Positions 38,178-47,774 are shown, counted from the stretch's first letter. The stretch: DNA of 64,000 nucleotides from Roseobacter sp. MH60115 (GCF_015644665.1 NZ_JADOBQ010000005.1:62001-126000), one strand, 5' to 3'. Translations and numbers: made by a program. Notes: generated from the sequence alone by a model not told the origin.

Positions 38178-39053
38178 ATGTTCAAAGGCTCGATGCCTGC
38201 CCTCGTCACGCCGTTCAGGAACGGCGAGCTGGATCTTGAGACACTCAAAAAACTGGTGGAGTGGCATATCGGTGAAGGCAGCAATGGTCTGGTGCCGGTT
38301 GGGACAACCGGGGAAAGCCCGACCCTGACGCACCGCGAACACGAAGTGGTGGTCGAGGAAGTCGTCAAGGCTGCTGCTGGCCGTGTGCCCGTGATCGCCG
38401 GTGCCGGATCCAACAACACGATCGAGGCGATGCGCCTTGTCCGCCACGCCGAAGAAGTGGGTGCGGATGCGGCTCTCGTGGTTACGCCATATTATAACAA
38501 GCCGACGCAGTCGGGCCTGCTGGCGCATTTCACCGCGTTGCATGACTGCGCCGACCTGCCGATCATCATCTACAATATTCCCGGCCGGTCCGTCGTGGAC
38601 ATGTCACCTGAGACCATGGGCGAGCTGGCCAAGCTGCCCCGGATTGTCGGTGTAAAGGATGCAACGGGTGATCTGGCGCGCGTCAGCGACCAGCGTCTGA
38701 CCTGCGGGCCGGATTTCATTCAGCTGTCCGGCGAAGACGCCACCGCGCATGGGTTCAACGCCCAAGGCGGTATTGGGTGTATTTCCGTGACGGCCAATGT
38801 GGCGCCGAAGATGCTAAGTGAAATGCAGGGCGCTTGTCTCGCCGGCGACTACGCTACGGCGCTGAGCATTCAGGACCGGCTGATGCCGCTGCACAAGGCG
38901 ATCTTTACCGAACCAGGGCTGGTTGGCGTGAAATACGCCATGTCGCAGCTGCGGCTCTGCTCGGACGAAGTGCGCTTGCCGCTGGTCGGGCTCTCTGATG
39001 CCACCCGGGCGCTGGTGGACGACGGTCTGCGGCATGCGGGACTTTTGAACTAG
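38178..39053 (+). CDS. dapA: 4-hydroxy-tetrahydrodipicolinate synthase
   Basis: A 291-residue class I aldolase that condenses pyruvate with aspartate semialdehyde in lysine and diaminopimelate synthesis. [10 protein letters not shown], the [15 protein letters not shown] loop, [15 protein letters not shown] (Tyr), [13 protein letters not shown] and the Schiff-base Lys in GVKDATGD are canonical. AAGGAG lies 7 bases before this ATG; a GTG two codons upstream is less likely. It is followed by a strong terminator, so it is monocistronic here. Confidence 0.96.
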   Translation: MFKGSMPALVTPFRNGELDLETLKKLVEWHIGEGSNGLVPVGTTGESPTLTHREHEVVVEEVVKAAAGRVPVIAGAGSNNTIEAMRLVRHAEEVGADAALVVTPYYNKPTQSGLLAHFTALHDCADLPIIIYNIPGRSVVDMSPETMGELAKLPRIVGVKDATGDLARVSDQRLTCGPDFIQLSGEDATAHGFNAQGGIGCISVTANVAPKMLSEMQGACLAGDYATALSIQDRLMPLHKAIFTEPGLVGVKYAMSQLRLCSDEVRLPLVGLSDATRALVDDGLRHAGLLN

Positions 39054-39075
39054 GCGCTGGGATCAGCGAAACGCA

Positions 39076-39105
39076 AAAGGGCGTGGATCTCTCCACGCCC
39101 TTTTT
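39076..39105. terminator. Bidirectional terminator after dapA
   Basis: An 11-bp stem AAAGGGCGTGG / CCACGCCCTTT with a 6-base loop and flanking A/T runs, between dapA and the convergent end of soeC. Confidence 0.92.
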
Positions 39106-39123
39106 GTTTTGCGCATGTGGCGT

Positions 39124-39996
39124 TTAGCGTTTGCCGTAGTAGAGGCCGACCACATGCTCGGCCTCCGCAAAGAAGAGCCAGCGCGCGGTCAGCACACCTG
39201 CGACATGGCTGGCGATGGCCAGCACACCGACAAAATGTGAAAACGGCAAGGCTAAAAGGATAATGGGCACAATTGTCATCAGCCCCAAGGCGATGATCCG
39301 CAGCTTCTGGCTGTGCTTGCGCCCGATCACATGTACAAATTCGCGCAGCAGATAGTTCGTCCCGGTGTGCGGCGGCTCGAAAGCGCGGACCTTGCCGATG
39401 CCGCCCAGCCCGGTGGCGCTTGCCATGTCCGTGCCGGAACTTGTGAGCGCCTTATCGCCTTCAACCCAGGCATAGATCTGCACAAGGCCAGCGATTACAA
39501 GCAGCACAAGGGCCGCATCGACCTGCCCCGCCACCAGCGCGCCGCCGGCCAGCGACAGGCTCATGAACTTCAAAGGCGTGAGTTTCATGTTCCAGCGCGG
39601 GATGGTCTTGAGCTGCGTGTAGATCATGGACGTGGTGAACACTGTGGCCATCGAGAGCACTGCCCCGAGGATGCCGAACGCCGTCCAGCGGGTGTCAAAG
39701 AAAACCAGACCCAGCCCGTAGAGGCCCATCAGCACCAGCGCGCCGACCGCGCACCAGGCCTCGCGGCTGAGCCAGCTGGAGCGCCATTGGGTGAAAGCCT
39801 TGATGGCGCGCTCGGGGCGGCCCAAGTGGAAGGTGGACGCCATCAGGCCACCCACCGCCATCACATAGGCGATGGCAAAGAAGGCGAAGGCCGTCCAGCC
39901 GGTGACGGCGGGAAACCCGAGCCCGAGGAAGAACAGGAGCCCAAAGCCCAAGCCGCTGAAGGTGGTGAAGAAGATAACGGAAGGCGCGGGATGCAT
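39124..39996 (-). CDS. soeC: Sulfite dehydrogenase membrane subunit SoeC (DmsC/NrfD-like anchor)
   Basis: A 290-residue integral membrane protein of the DmsC family with about eight hydrophobic helices (SVIFFTTFSGLGFGLLFFLGLGF, then FHLGRPERAIKAFTQWRSSWLSREAW as the family hallmark). It anchors the SoeAB dimer on the cytoplasmic face and hands electrons from sulfite oxidation to the quinone pool. It is the last gene of the taurine-sulfite run; it overlaps the soeB stop by one base (TGATG). Confidence 0.88.
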   Translation of the reverse strand: MHPAPSVIFFTTFSGLGFGLLFFLGLGFPAVTGWTAFAFFAIAYVMAVGGLMASTFHLGRPERAIKAFTQWRSSWLSREAWCAVGALVLMGLYGLGLVFFDTRWTAFGILGAVLSMATVFTTSMIYTQLKTIPRWNMKLTPLKFMSLSLAGGALVAGQVDAALVLLVIAGLVQIYAWVEGDKALTSSGTDMASATGLGGIGKVRAFEPPHTGTNYLLREFVHVIGRKHSQKLRIIALGLMTIVPIILLALPFSHFVGVLAIASHVAGVLTARWLFFAEAEHVVGLYYGKR

Positions 39997-40745
39997 CAGA
40001 GTTTCTCCAGGGTCTTGTCGAGCCAGCCGAGGAAGCCTTTCGGCTCCTCCGCGACCGGTTCCAGGAAGGGGGCGAGCACGTCGAATTCGGGCATGTCGTC
40101 CTTCGGTCTTGGCGGCAGGTATTTGTTCACGGGCTTGGTGCCCTGTTCGGGCATCAGGTCCATGCCGCCGCGTTCGGCGACGAGCTTGCTGACGCTGCTG
40201 TTTTCATCGCCCAGATCGCCGAAGTGGCGGGCACCAGCGGGGCAGGTGCGCACACAGGCGGGCTGACGGTCTTCTTCCGGAAGATTCTCGTTGTAGATGC
40301 GGTCGACGCAGAGGGTGCATTTCTTCATCACGCCCTCGGCCTGATCCAGCTCGCGCGCACCGTAGGGGCAGGCCCAGGCGCACAGACCACAGCCGATGCA
40401 GTTGGATTCGTTGACCAAAACGATGCCGTCTTCGACACGCTTGTAGCTTGCCCCCGTGGGGCAGACGGTCACGCAAGGGGCGTCCTCGCAGTGCAGGCAG
40501 GACTTGGGGAAGTGTATGAGCTGCGCGGCTGCATCGCCCGCGGGCTGGACCTCGTAGGAGTGCACGCGGTTGAGGAAGGTGCCGGAATTGTCGGCGCCAT
40601 AGGCATTCTGATCCGACAGCGGCGCGCCGTAGTTTTCGGTGTTCCACCCTTTGCAGGAGATCACGCAGGCGTGGCAGCCGACGCAGGTATCGAGGTCGAT
40701 GACGAGGCCGAGTTTCTTTTCGGTTTTGGCTGGCAGAGTGGTCAT
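39996..40745 (-). CDS. soeB: Sulfite dehydrogenase iron-sulfur subunit SoeB
   Basis: A 249-residue ferredoxin-like subunit with four Cys-rich groups: TCVGCHACVISCKGWN, CLHCEDAPCVTVCPTGA, CIGCGLCAWACPYGA and CTLCVDRI...PACVRTCPAGA, giving four 4Fe-4S clusters as in DmsB/PhsB. There is no signal peptide, so it is cytoplasmic. The tail is Pro-rich. It relays electrons from the molybdenum subunit SoeA to the membrane subunit. The start at 40745 is preferred over an upstream ATG at 40790. Confidence 0.9.
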   Translation of the reverse strand: MTTLPAKTEKKLGLVIDLDTCVGCHACVISCKGWNTENYGAPLSDQNAYGADNSGTFLNRVHSYEVQPAGDAAAQLIHFPKSCLHCEDAPCVTVCPTGASYKRVEDGIVLVNESNCIGCGLCAWACPYGARELDQAEGVMKKCTLCVDRIYNENLPEEDRQPACVRTCPAGARHFGDLGDENSSVSKLVAERGGMDLMPEQGTKPVNKYLPPRPKDDMPEFDVLAPFLEPVAEEPKGFLGWLDKTLEKL

Positions 40746-40816
40746 GAGAGGCCCTCTTTTCTGGCTGTCGATGAGAGGTCGGCATCGCATCGGTATTGCG
40801 TCGGGTTGAGGGTTTT

Positions 40817-40863
40817 CAGGGGCTCTGCCCCGGACCCCGGGATATTTGTGGCCAGAAGAAACA
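40817..40863 (+). repeat. Intergenic repeat element between soeA and soeB
   Basis: A hairpin GGGGC-TCT-GCCCC followed by GGACCCCGGGATATTTGTGG and CCAGAAGAAAC. The CCGGGATATTTxTGGCCAGAAGAA core is, from memory, a very common intergenic repeat in Rhodobacteraceae genomes. It abuts the soeA stop codon inside an operon. Confidence 0.65.
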
Positions 40864-43683
40864 TCAGTTGCCCACCTTCCACGTCAGATCCTTCGGGCCA
40901 GTGCCGACGGGGGATTTGATTGGCGCGAACCCGGGTTGGGATTCGTCCGGCGCGGCGGCCTTTTCGATGCGGACCTTGAGGTCGAACCAGGCGGCTTGCC
41001 CGGTGATCGGGTCGGAGTTGGCCCAGCGGAGGCCGTCACCTTTAGGTGGCAGCAACTCGTGGATGAGGTGGTTCAGCAGGAAGCCGCGGGTGGCTTCGGG
41101 CGCGTCCTCTTCCAGCGCCCAGGCACCCTTGCGTTTGCCGATGGCATTCCACGTCCAGACGGTGTTTTCGTTGAGGGCGGCCATCTCAAGCACGGGCACG
41201 GTGATCTCGCCGTGGGGAGAGGTGACTTTGGCCCAATCGCCGTCGGAGAGGCTGTTCTCGCGCATCAGCTTGGTCGGCAGGTAGAGCGGGTTGTGTCCGT
41301 GCAACTGTCGCAGCCAGGCGTTTTGTGAGCCCCAGGAGTGATACATCGCCATGGGGCGCTGGGTGAGGGCGGTAACGGGGTAGTCGGCAGCGTGGTTGTC
41401 CTCTTCCGAGGAGTACCAGATCGGCAGGGGGGACATCGTGTCTTTGATACGCGCGCGCAGATGGTCGGGTGGCTGGCGGTCGCCATGACCCTCGGCGGCG
41501 AGCTGGAATTTGCGCAGGGGCTCCACATAGAGCGAGAAGAGATAGGGCGTCGGCTTGTCGTAGAGCCCGATGTTCACCGCCCAATCCTGGTATTCCATGT
41601 TCCAGGGCTTGTAGTAGTTGGAACCATCGGGGATGTGCTCAACGAAGAAGCCACCGTTTTCGATGTACTGGTCGAGCTGCTTGGGGTTCACGGCTCCGCG
41701 CCCGGCCTGATCGCCGTTTTCGCCGCGGAAGCCCGCGAGCGGGCCGATGCCGGGGCGGCGTTCGTGGTTCACGATGTAGTCGCCGTAGTCCGCGTATCTC
41801 TGGCTGCCGTCTTCATTCACGAAGCCGGGCAGGTTCATCTTGGCGCCCAGCTCGCAGAGCATGGACTGGAAGCCCTTCACGTCGCGGTCGGGCTCAATCA
41901 CCGGCCAGCGGATGGCGTCGGCGGCGGCATCGGCCTCGCAAATTGGACGATCCAGCAGCGAAATGCAGTCGTGGCGTTCCAGATAGGTGGTGTCGGGCAG
42001 GATCAGGTCGGAATAGGCGACCATCTCAGACGAATAGGCATCGGAATAGATGATCTTGGGGATCACGTAGTCGCCGTTTTCATCCTTGTCTGTCAGCATG
42101 TCGATCACGCCGCGGGTGTTCATGGACGAGTTCCACGACATGTTCGCCATATACATGAAGAGCACGTCGATCTTGTAGGGGTCCCCCGCATAGGCGTTGG
42201 AGATCACCATATGCATGAGCCCGTGGCTCGACATCGGGTTTTCCCAAGTGAAGGCCTTGTCGATCCGGGCCGGCGTGCCGTCGTCCTTGAGGGCAAGGTC
42301 TTCGGGGCCGTGGGTGAAGCCCAGGTGCGGACCGTTCAGTGGCGCGCCGGGGGTCAGTCCCACGTGGGGCTTGGGGTGCGCGGTCGCGGGCTTGGGGTAG
42401 GGCGGTTTGAAGCGGAAACCGCCCGGGACCTCAACCGTGCCCAGCAGGATCTGCAGGGTGTGCAGCGCGCGGCAGGTCTGGAAGCCGTTGGCGTGCGCGG
42501 AGATGCCGCGCATGGAGTGGAAGGAAACCGGACGACCCACCATCTTGTCGTGCTTTTCGCCGCGGAAGTCGGTCCATGCGTGGTCAAGCTCAAACGCTTC
42601 TTCGAAGGCCACGCGCGCAAGCTCCGCCGCGATGGCGCGGATGCGTTTCGCGGGGATGCCGCAGCGGTCGGCCACAGCCTCGGGCGCGTATTGCGCGTCA
42701 AGATACATCTCGGCCATCTGGTGGAAGACCGGGCGGTGGGTCTGGCCGTCTTTTTCGTAGGTGGCGGCGAGGTCGGGTTTCACACCGGGTTTGTCGAAGG
42801 GGGTCAGCTTGCCGGTGGCGCGGTCGATCACTAATTCCTTGCCGTTCTCATCGCGCATCAGGAGGCCATGGTCGGCCTGCCCGGGGTTGTTGATCACCAG
42901 CACGGGCGCGTTGGTGTATTGCGCAAGGTAGTGCAGGTCCAATTTACCCGCCTTCATCAGGCAGTGGATCATAGCCAGAATGAACAGCCCGTCGGTGCCG
43001 GGTGTGATGCCGACCCAATCGTCGGCGACGGCATTGTAGCCGGTGCGGATCGGGTTCACGCCGATCACACGCGCGCCGCGTTTCTTGATCTTGCCGATCC
43101 CCATCTTGATCGGGTTGCTGTCGTGGTCTTCGGCCACGCCAAAGAGCATGAAGAGCTTGGTGTGGTCCCAATCGGGCTGGCCGAACTCCCAAAAGGCACC
43201 GCCCATGGTGTAGATGCCCGCGGCCGCCATGTTGACCGAGCAGAAGCCGCCGTGGGCCGCGTAGTTTGGCGTGCCGAAGTTCTGCGCCCAGAAAGAGGTG
43301 AAGCTTTGCGACTGATCGCGGCCAGTGAAGAAGGCCAGCTTTTCGGGGTTTTCGGCACGCACCGGCTCGAGCCAGTCAGCGGCGATTTGCAGCGCCTCGT
43401 CCCATTCGATTTCCTCGAACTCGCCAGACCCACGTTCGCCCACACGTTTCAGCGGTTTGCGCAGACGCGAGGGGGCGTTCACCTGCATGATGCCCGCCGA
43501 GCCCTTGGCGCAGAGCACGCCCTGGTTGACGGGATGGTCCTTGTTGCCCTCGATGTAAGCGACCTTGCCGTCCTTCATGTGCACATTGATGCCGCAGCGA
43601 CAGGCACACATGTAACAGGTGGTCTTGCGCACCTCGTCCGACACATGGGGTGAGGTGTTGATCTTAGGTTGCTGGAATGTCAT
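40864..43683 (-). CDS. soeA: Sulfite dehydrogenase molybdopterin subunit SoeA
   Basis: A 939-residue DMSO-reductase-family molybdoenzyme. The N-terminal 4Fe-4S ligands are Cys23-x2-Cys26-x3-Cys30-x27-Cys58. FFTGRDQSQSFTSFWAQNFGTPNYAAHGGFCS, the molybdopterin-contact VIGVNPIRTGYNAVADDWVGITPGTDGLF region and the C-terminal molydopterin dinucleotide-binding domain (TALTQRPMAMYHSWGSQNAWLRQLHG) are recognisable in pieces. There is no Tat signal, which with SoeB and the taurine context identifies the cytoplasmic quinone-linked sulfite dehydrogenase that oxidises sulfite released by Xsc to sulfate. Confidence 0.9.
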   Translation of the reverse strand: MTFQQPKINTSPHVSDEVRKTTCYMCACRCGINVHMKDGKVAYIEGNKDHPVNQGVLCAKGSAGIMQVNAPSRLRKPLKRVGERGSGEFEEIEWDEALQIAADWLEPVRAENPEKLAFFTGRDQSQSFTSFWAQNFGTPNYAAHGGFCSVNMAAAGIYTMGGAFWEFGQPDWDHTKLFMLFGVAEDHDSNPIKMGIGKIKKRGARVIGVNPIRTGYNAVADDWVGITPGTDGLFILAMIHCLMKAGKLDLHYLAQYTNAPVLVINNPGQADHGLLMRDENGKELVIDRATGKLTPFDKPGVKPDLAATYEKDGQTHRPVFHQMAEMYLDAQYAPEAVADRCGIPAKRIRAIAAELARVAFEEAFELDHAWTDFRGEKHDKMVGRPVSFHSMRGISAHANGFQTCRALHTLQILLGTVEVPGGFRFKPPYPKPATAHPKPHVGLTPGAPLNGPHLGFTHGPEDLALKDDGTPARIDKAFTWENPMSSHGLMHMVISNAYAGDPYKIDVLFMYMANMSWNSSMNTRGVIDMLTDKDENGDYVIPKIIYSDAYSSEMVAYSDLILPDTTYLERHDCISLLDRPICEADAAADAIRWPVIEPDRDVKGFQSMLCELGAKMNLPGFVNEDGSQRYADYGDYIVNHERRPGIGPLAGFRGENGDQAGRGAVNPKQLDQYIENGGFFVEHIPDGSNYYKPWNMEYQDWAVNIGLYDKPTPYLFSLYVEPLRKFQLAAEGHGDRQPPDHLRARIKDTMSPLPIWYSSEEDNHAADYPVTALTQRPMAMYHSWGSQNAWLRQLHGHNPLYLPTKLMRENSLSDGDWAKVTSPHGEITVPVLEMAALNENTVWTWNAIGKRKGAWALEEDAPEATRGFLLNHLIHELLPPKGDGLRWANSDPITGQAAWFDLKVRIEKAAAPDESQPGFAPIKSPVGTGPKDLTWKVGN

Positions 43684-43736
43684 CTGGCCTCCCGTTTGCC
43701 TGTTCAGGCACTTCTTCGTTTATTTGTATCGCAACG

Positions 43737-43790
43737 CGCTGTCTCTCCCTGTGGTCGAACGCAAGTTGCGATATGGTTGCCTCAGATGAA
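43737..43790 (+). repeat. Diverged dispersed repeat, copy 2
   Basis: The partner of the segment at 14318-14371 (40 of 54 positions identical, no gaps), lying in the 124-bp gap between the exporter gene and soeA. This copy also has a small dyad CGCAA-G-TTGCG. A separate dyad GCCTG-TT-CAGGC lies just before it at about 43698-43709. Confidence 0.5.
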
Positions 43791-43807
43791 ACGCCGAAGC
43801 GCCATAG

Positions 43808-44836
43808 TCAGGCGAAGTAATAAATTCCCGCAAGTATCAGTCCCGCGATGAACAGCGTTTCGGTAATGAGCAGGGCGATGGCCGGTCCTCCGACAGCCAG
43901 CACCCGCTTGAGATTTGTTTTCATGCCGACGGCGGCAATGGCAATGAGCAGCATCCACCGGGACGCCTGGCTCATCAAATCGGCCACGACGCCCGGAATC
44001 AAGCCCAGTGAGTTCAGTGTGGCCAGGATCAGGAAGCCAATCACGAAGAACGGCAGCAGCGGCGGGCGTTTGCCGTCCTCTGGCGCGTCAGCGTAAGACC
44101 GGATCAGCAGCGCGGCCACGAGCACGACCGGCGCCAACATCGACACGCGGATGAGCTTGACCAGCGTGGCGGTGTCACCCGCATTTTCGGAGATGGAGAA
44201 GCCTGCGCCGACAACTTGGGCCACATCGTGGATTGTGGCACCAAGGAAGATACCGCCAGCGCTTTCGTCCATGCCGAGGCGGGTGACAAGGATCGGGTAT
44301 GCGATCATCGCCACGGTGGAGAGCACGGTGACCCCTAACACGGTGAAGATCAGCCGTTGTTCGGATTTGTCATCCTTGGGCAGAATGGCGCTGATCGCCA
44401 TGGCGGCTGAGGCACCGCAGATGGCGACGGAGCCTGCGGTGAGGAAGGCAAAGCGCCAGCCGTGGCCGAAGAACCGCGAGATGAGAAGGCCAAAGCCGAT
44501 GGTTGCGAGCACGCCGCCGATGACCAGCGCTACAATCTCCAGCCCAAGCCCCGCCATCAGATCGAAGGAGATCCGCACGCCGAGAAAGGCGATGCCCATG
44601 CGCAGGATGGTGCGGGCGGCAAAGCCGATGCCGGGCACGGTTTTGCCCTCATCGCCCAGAAAGGCCACTGCGATGCCCAGCAGCAGCGCCATGAGCATGG
44701 CGGGGGCCTCGTAGTGCTCGGCCAGAAACTGCGCCGTCATGGCGACGATGATCGCAACGATCACCCCGGGAAACAGCTCGTGCGTGCGCTGGGGGATCGC
44801 GCTGAAGAAATCGGAGACTTGCTCTGCGGTGCTCAT
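43808..44836 (-). CDS. YeiH-family putative sulfate exporter
   Basis: A 342-residue membrane protein of the 'conserved hypothetical 698' family (YeiH), with about ten hydrophobic helices. ILRMGIAFLGVRISFDLMAGLG, GGIFLGATIHDVAQVVGAGFSIS and FFVIGFLILATLNSLGLIPG are family landmarks. Members next to taurine and cysteate genes have been called TauZ or SuyZ and proposed to export sulfate, which fits here: pta, xsc and soeABC flank it on the same strand. Direct transport evidence is weak. Confidence 0.82.
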   Translation of the reverse strand: MSTAEQVSDFFSAIPQRTHELFPGVIVAIIVAMTAQFLAEHYEAPAMLMALLLGIAVAFLGDEGKTVPGIGFAARTILRMGIAFLGVRISFDLMAGLGLEIVALVIGGVLATIGFGLLISRFFGHGWRFAFLTAGSVAICGASAAMAISAILPKDDKSEQRLIFTVLGVTVLSTVAMIAYPILVTRLGMDESAGGIFLGATIHDVAQVVGAGFSISENAGDTATLVKLIRVSMLAPVVLVAALLIRSYADAPEDGKRPPLLPFFVIGFLILATLNSLGLIPGVVADLMSQASRWMLLIAIAAVGMKTNLKRVLAVGGPAIALLITETLFIAGLILAGIYYFA

Positions 44837-44876
44837 GGGCGCGTCCTGCTCAGGAGCGTGGGGGTGGCGGAGCGGG

Positions 44877-45881
44877 TCATCCGTCTGCGCGCGCCTGCAA
44901 CACGGTCACGGCGATCATATTGGTCACGTCCTGCGCAGAGCAGCCGCGGCTGAGGTCGTTGGCGGGTTTCGCAAGGCCCTGCAGCGTTGGGCCGATGGCG
45001 TCCGCACCACCGATCCGCTGGGCGATCTTGTAGCCGATGTTGCCCGCGTCGAGGTTGGGGAAGATCATCACGTTGGCCTGACCTGCGAGGGACGAGCCTG
45101 GGGCTTTGGAAGCGGCGACCTCCGGAACAAAAGCCGCGTCGAACTGCAGCTCCCCATCTGTCTTCAACGTTGGGTGGTTGGCCTTGAGCAAGGCCGCGGC
45201 ATCGGCGACCTTCGTGACGACGGGATGCTTGGCAGAGCCCATGGTCGAAAAGGACAGCAACGCGACTTTGGGCTCGACATCCAGAAGCTGCTGGCATGAA
45301 TTGGCAGAGGCCACGGCGATGGCGGCGAGTTCTTCAGCGGAGGGGTCGATGACCAGACCACAGTCGCCGAAGATCATCGCATCGCGGCCCGAGGGATGGC
45401 CTTCGGGCAGCGCCACGAGAAAAAAGCTTGAGACAAGCGGCGCATCCTTGGCCTTGCCAATGACCTGCAAGGCGGCGCGCACGGTGTCGGAGGTGGTGGC
45501 GACAGCGCCGCCCACGGTGCCATCGGCGTGGCCCTCGCGGACCATCAAGGCCGAGAAGATCAGCGGGTTTTGCACCTGCGTCTCGGCAATCTCCGGGGTC
45601 ACGCCCTTGTGCTTGCGCAGCTCGTAGAAAGCAGCGGCCAGATCGGCGCTCAGCGCAGAGGTGGCAGGGTCTTCGATCTGAATGTTTGGTGTATTGGACG
45701 CGCCGACGGCGACAAGCTGCGCTGCCACGTCATCCTTGGGTCCGACCAGCGTGATCCGGGCGGTCCCGGCAGTGACGGCGGCGATGGCGCCGGCCACGAT
45801 CCTTGGATCGTGGCCTTCGCTCATCACGATATGGGCAGGCCGCGCGGCGGCGCGCTCTGTTAATGCGCTGAGCACGCTCAT
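44877..45881 (-). CDS. pta: Phosphate acetyltransferase
   Basis: A 334-residue short-form phosphotransacetylase converting the acetyl phosphate made by Xsc into acetyl-CoA. VMSEGHDPRIVAGA at the N-terminus, REGHADGTVGGAVATTSDTVRAALQVIG, and the C-terminal FPNLDAGNIGYKIAQRIGGADAIGPTLQGLAKPANDLSRGCS in segments are family signatures. It lacks the long N-terminal domain of enteric Pta. It lies 44 bases after xsc, the usual partner in taurine degraders. Confidence 0.93.
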   Translation of the reverse strand: MSVLSALTERAAARPAHIVMSEGHDPRIVAGAIAAVTAGTARITLVGPKDDVAAQLVAVGASNTPNIQIEDPATSALSADLAAAFYELRKHKGVTPEIAETQVQNPLIFSALMVREGHADGTVGGAVATTSDTVRAALQVIGKAKDAPLVSSFFLVALPEGHPSGRDAMIFGDCGLVIDPSAEELAAIAVASANSCQQLLDVEPKVALLSFSTMGSAKHPVVTKVADAAALLKANHPTLKTDGELQFDAAFVPEVAASKAPGSSLAGQANVMIFPNLDAGNIGYKIAQRIGGADAIGPTLQGLAKPANDLSRGCSAQDVTNMIAVTVLQARADG

Positions 45882-45925
45882 GGCCTGACCCCTTCTTTTA
45901 TGCGGGTAACTGACGACACCCGCGC

Positions 45926-47704
45926 TTAAACAACCTGCTCGCGCATGTCGTCTTTGCTGATCCCGGCAACCTCGACGGGTTTCTTCATCGCGTCGCGGCG
46001 GAACGGATCCCCGAGTTCCTGGTTGATCATCGCTTCGATCAGCGTGGTCACACCGTTCTCCATCTGGTCCTTGATCGCCTGATCCAGCGCCGCTGTCAGT
46101 TCTTCCTGTGTGCGGGCGATGACGCCTTTGAGACCACAGGCATTGGCGATCCCGGCGTAGGACACTTCCTCGTCCAACTCGGTGCCGACGAAGTTGTCAT
46201 CGAACCAGAGTGTCGAGTTCCGCTTTTCCGCGCCCCACTGGTAGTTGCGGAAAACGATCTGCGTGATTGCAGGCCAGTCGCCGCGGCCGATGGCGGTGAG
46301 CTCGTTGACGGAGATGCCGAAGGCGCCGTCGCCCGCGAAACCCACAACCGGCACGTCCGGCTTGCCGATTTTCGCACCGACGATGGAGGGCAGGCCGTAG
46401 CCGCAAGGGCCGAAGAGGCCAGGGGCCAGATACTTACGGCTCTCGTTGAACGACGGGTAGGCGTTGCCGATGGCGCAGTTGTTGCCGATGTCCGACGAAA
46501 TGATCGCCTCGACGGGCAGTGCCGCCTGGATCGCGCGCCATGCCATGCGGGGGCTCATCCAGTCCGGCTTGGCCGCACGGGCCCGCTCGTTCCAGTTGGT
46601 GCCGGGATCGTCCTGCTCTTCGTTCAGCGAGGTCAGCTCCTGCGCCCAGGCCGATTTGGTGGTGGCGATGGTGTTCTTGCGCTCGGCGCGGTTGGTGTCG
46701 CCCGCGTCATCGGAGAGCTTCGCGGTGATCCCCTGCGCCACTTTCGCGGCGTCGCCGACGATGCCGACGGTGACCTTCTTGGTCAGGCCGATGCGGTCGG
46801 GGTTGATGTCCACCTGGATGATCTTGGCGTCTGTGGGCCAGTAATCAATGCCGTAGCCGGGCAGGGTGGAGAAGGGGTTCAGGCGGGTGCCGAGGCAGAG
46901 TACGACGTCAGCCTGATTGATCAACTGCATGCCCGCCTTGGAACCGTTATAGCCCAGCGGGCCTGCGAACAGCGGGTGGTTGCCGGGGAAGGCGTCATTG
47001 TGCTGGTAGCCCACGCAGACGGGTGCGTCGAGCTTCTCGGCCAGGATCTTGGAGGCTTCGATGCCGCCTTTGGACAGAACCGCACCGGCGCCGTTCAGGA
47101 TGACCGGGAACTTCGCGTTGCTGAGCAGCTCCGCCGCGTTGGCAACGGCCGCGTCGCCACCCTGTGGCAGTTCGAAGTCAACGATCATCGGCAGTTCGAT
47201 ATCGACCACCTGGGTCCAGAAGTCGCGCGGGATGTTGATCTGCGCGGGGGCAGAGGCGCGTTTGGCCTGCATGATCACCCGGTTCAGCGTCTCGGCGATG
47301 CGCGATGGGTCGCGAACCTCTTCCTGATAGGCGACACAGTCGGCAAAGAGGTTCATCTGCTCCATTTCCTGGAAGCCGCCCTGACCGATGGTCTTGTTGG
47401 CCGCCTGCGGTGTGACCAGCAGAACCGGTGTGTGGTTCCAGTAGGCTGTTTTCACGGCCGTCACGAAGTTGGTGATGCCGGGGCCGTTCTGCGCGATCAT
47501 CATGCACATCTTGCCGGTGGCGCGGGTGAAGCCGTCGGCCATCATGCCGCCGGATGTCTCGTGCGCGCAATCCCAGAACTTGATGCCCGCATCGGGAAAG
47601 ATGTCGGAAATGGGCATCATGGCGGAGCCGATGATCCCAAACGCATTGTCGATCCCGTGCATCTGGAGTGTTTTTACAAAGGCTTCTTCGGTCGTCATTT
47701 TCAT
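45926..47704 (-). CDS. xsc: Sulfoacetaldehyde acetyltransferase
   Basis: A 592-residue thiamine-diphosphate enzyme cleaving the C-S bond: sulfoacetaldehyde plus phosphate gives acetyl phosphate and sulfite. The catalytic Glu is at about 49 (CAHETSGGMMADGF). The ThDP-Mg motif GDGAFGISVNELTAIGRGDW...FRNYQWG lies around 445-475, and KRASAPAQINIPRDFW is typical of Xsc. The length matches the family. Candidate TauR boxes lie 70-100 bases upstream. It heads the pta-exporter-soeABC run. Confidence 0.95.
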   Translation of the reverse strand: MKMTTEEAFVKTLQMHGIDNAFGIIGSAMMPISDIFPDAGIKFWDCAHETSGGMMADGFTRATGKMCMMIAQNGPGITNFVTAVKTAYWNHTPVLLVTPQAANKTIGQGGFQEMEQMNLFADCVAYQEEVRDPSRIAETLNRVIMQAKRASAPAQINIPRDFWTQVVDIELPMIVDFELPQGGDAAVANAAELLSNAKFPVILNGAGAVLSKGGIEASKILAEKLDAPVCVGYQHNDAFPGNHPLFAGPLGYNGSKAGMQLINQADVVLCLGTRLNPFSTLPGYGIDYWPTDAKIIQVDINPDRIGLTKKVTVGIVGDAAKVAQGITAKLSDDAGDTNRAERKNTIATTKSAWAQELTSLNEEQDDPGTNWNERARAAKPDWMSPRMAWRAIQAALPVEAIISSDIGNNCAIGNAYPSFNESRKYLAPGLFGPCGYGLPSIVGAKIGKPDVPVVGFAGDGAFGISVNELTAIGRGDWPAITQIVFRNYQWGAEKRNSTLWFDDNFVGTELDEEVSYAGIANACGLKGVIARTQEELTAALDQAIKDQMENGVTTLIEAMINQELGDPFRRDAMKKPVEVAGISKDDMREQVV

Positions 47705-47774
47705 GGTGGGTGTCCCTGGATAAAAAGTTTCGATTCTCGGTTGCGGGTTACTTAGAGCGTACGGATGGGTGTGG

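Noticed and set aside
41338-42834. 498-codon frame opposite soeA
   Set aside because: A typical GC-rich antisense shadow of the molybdoenzyme gene, Val/Gly/His-rich, without motifs.
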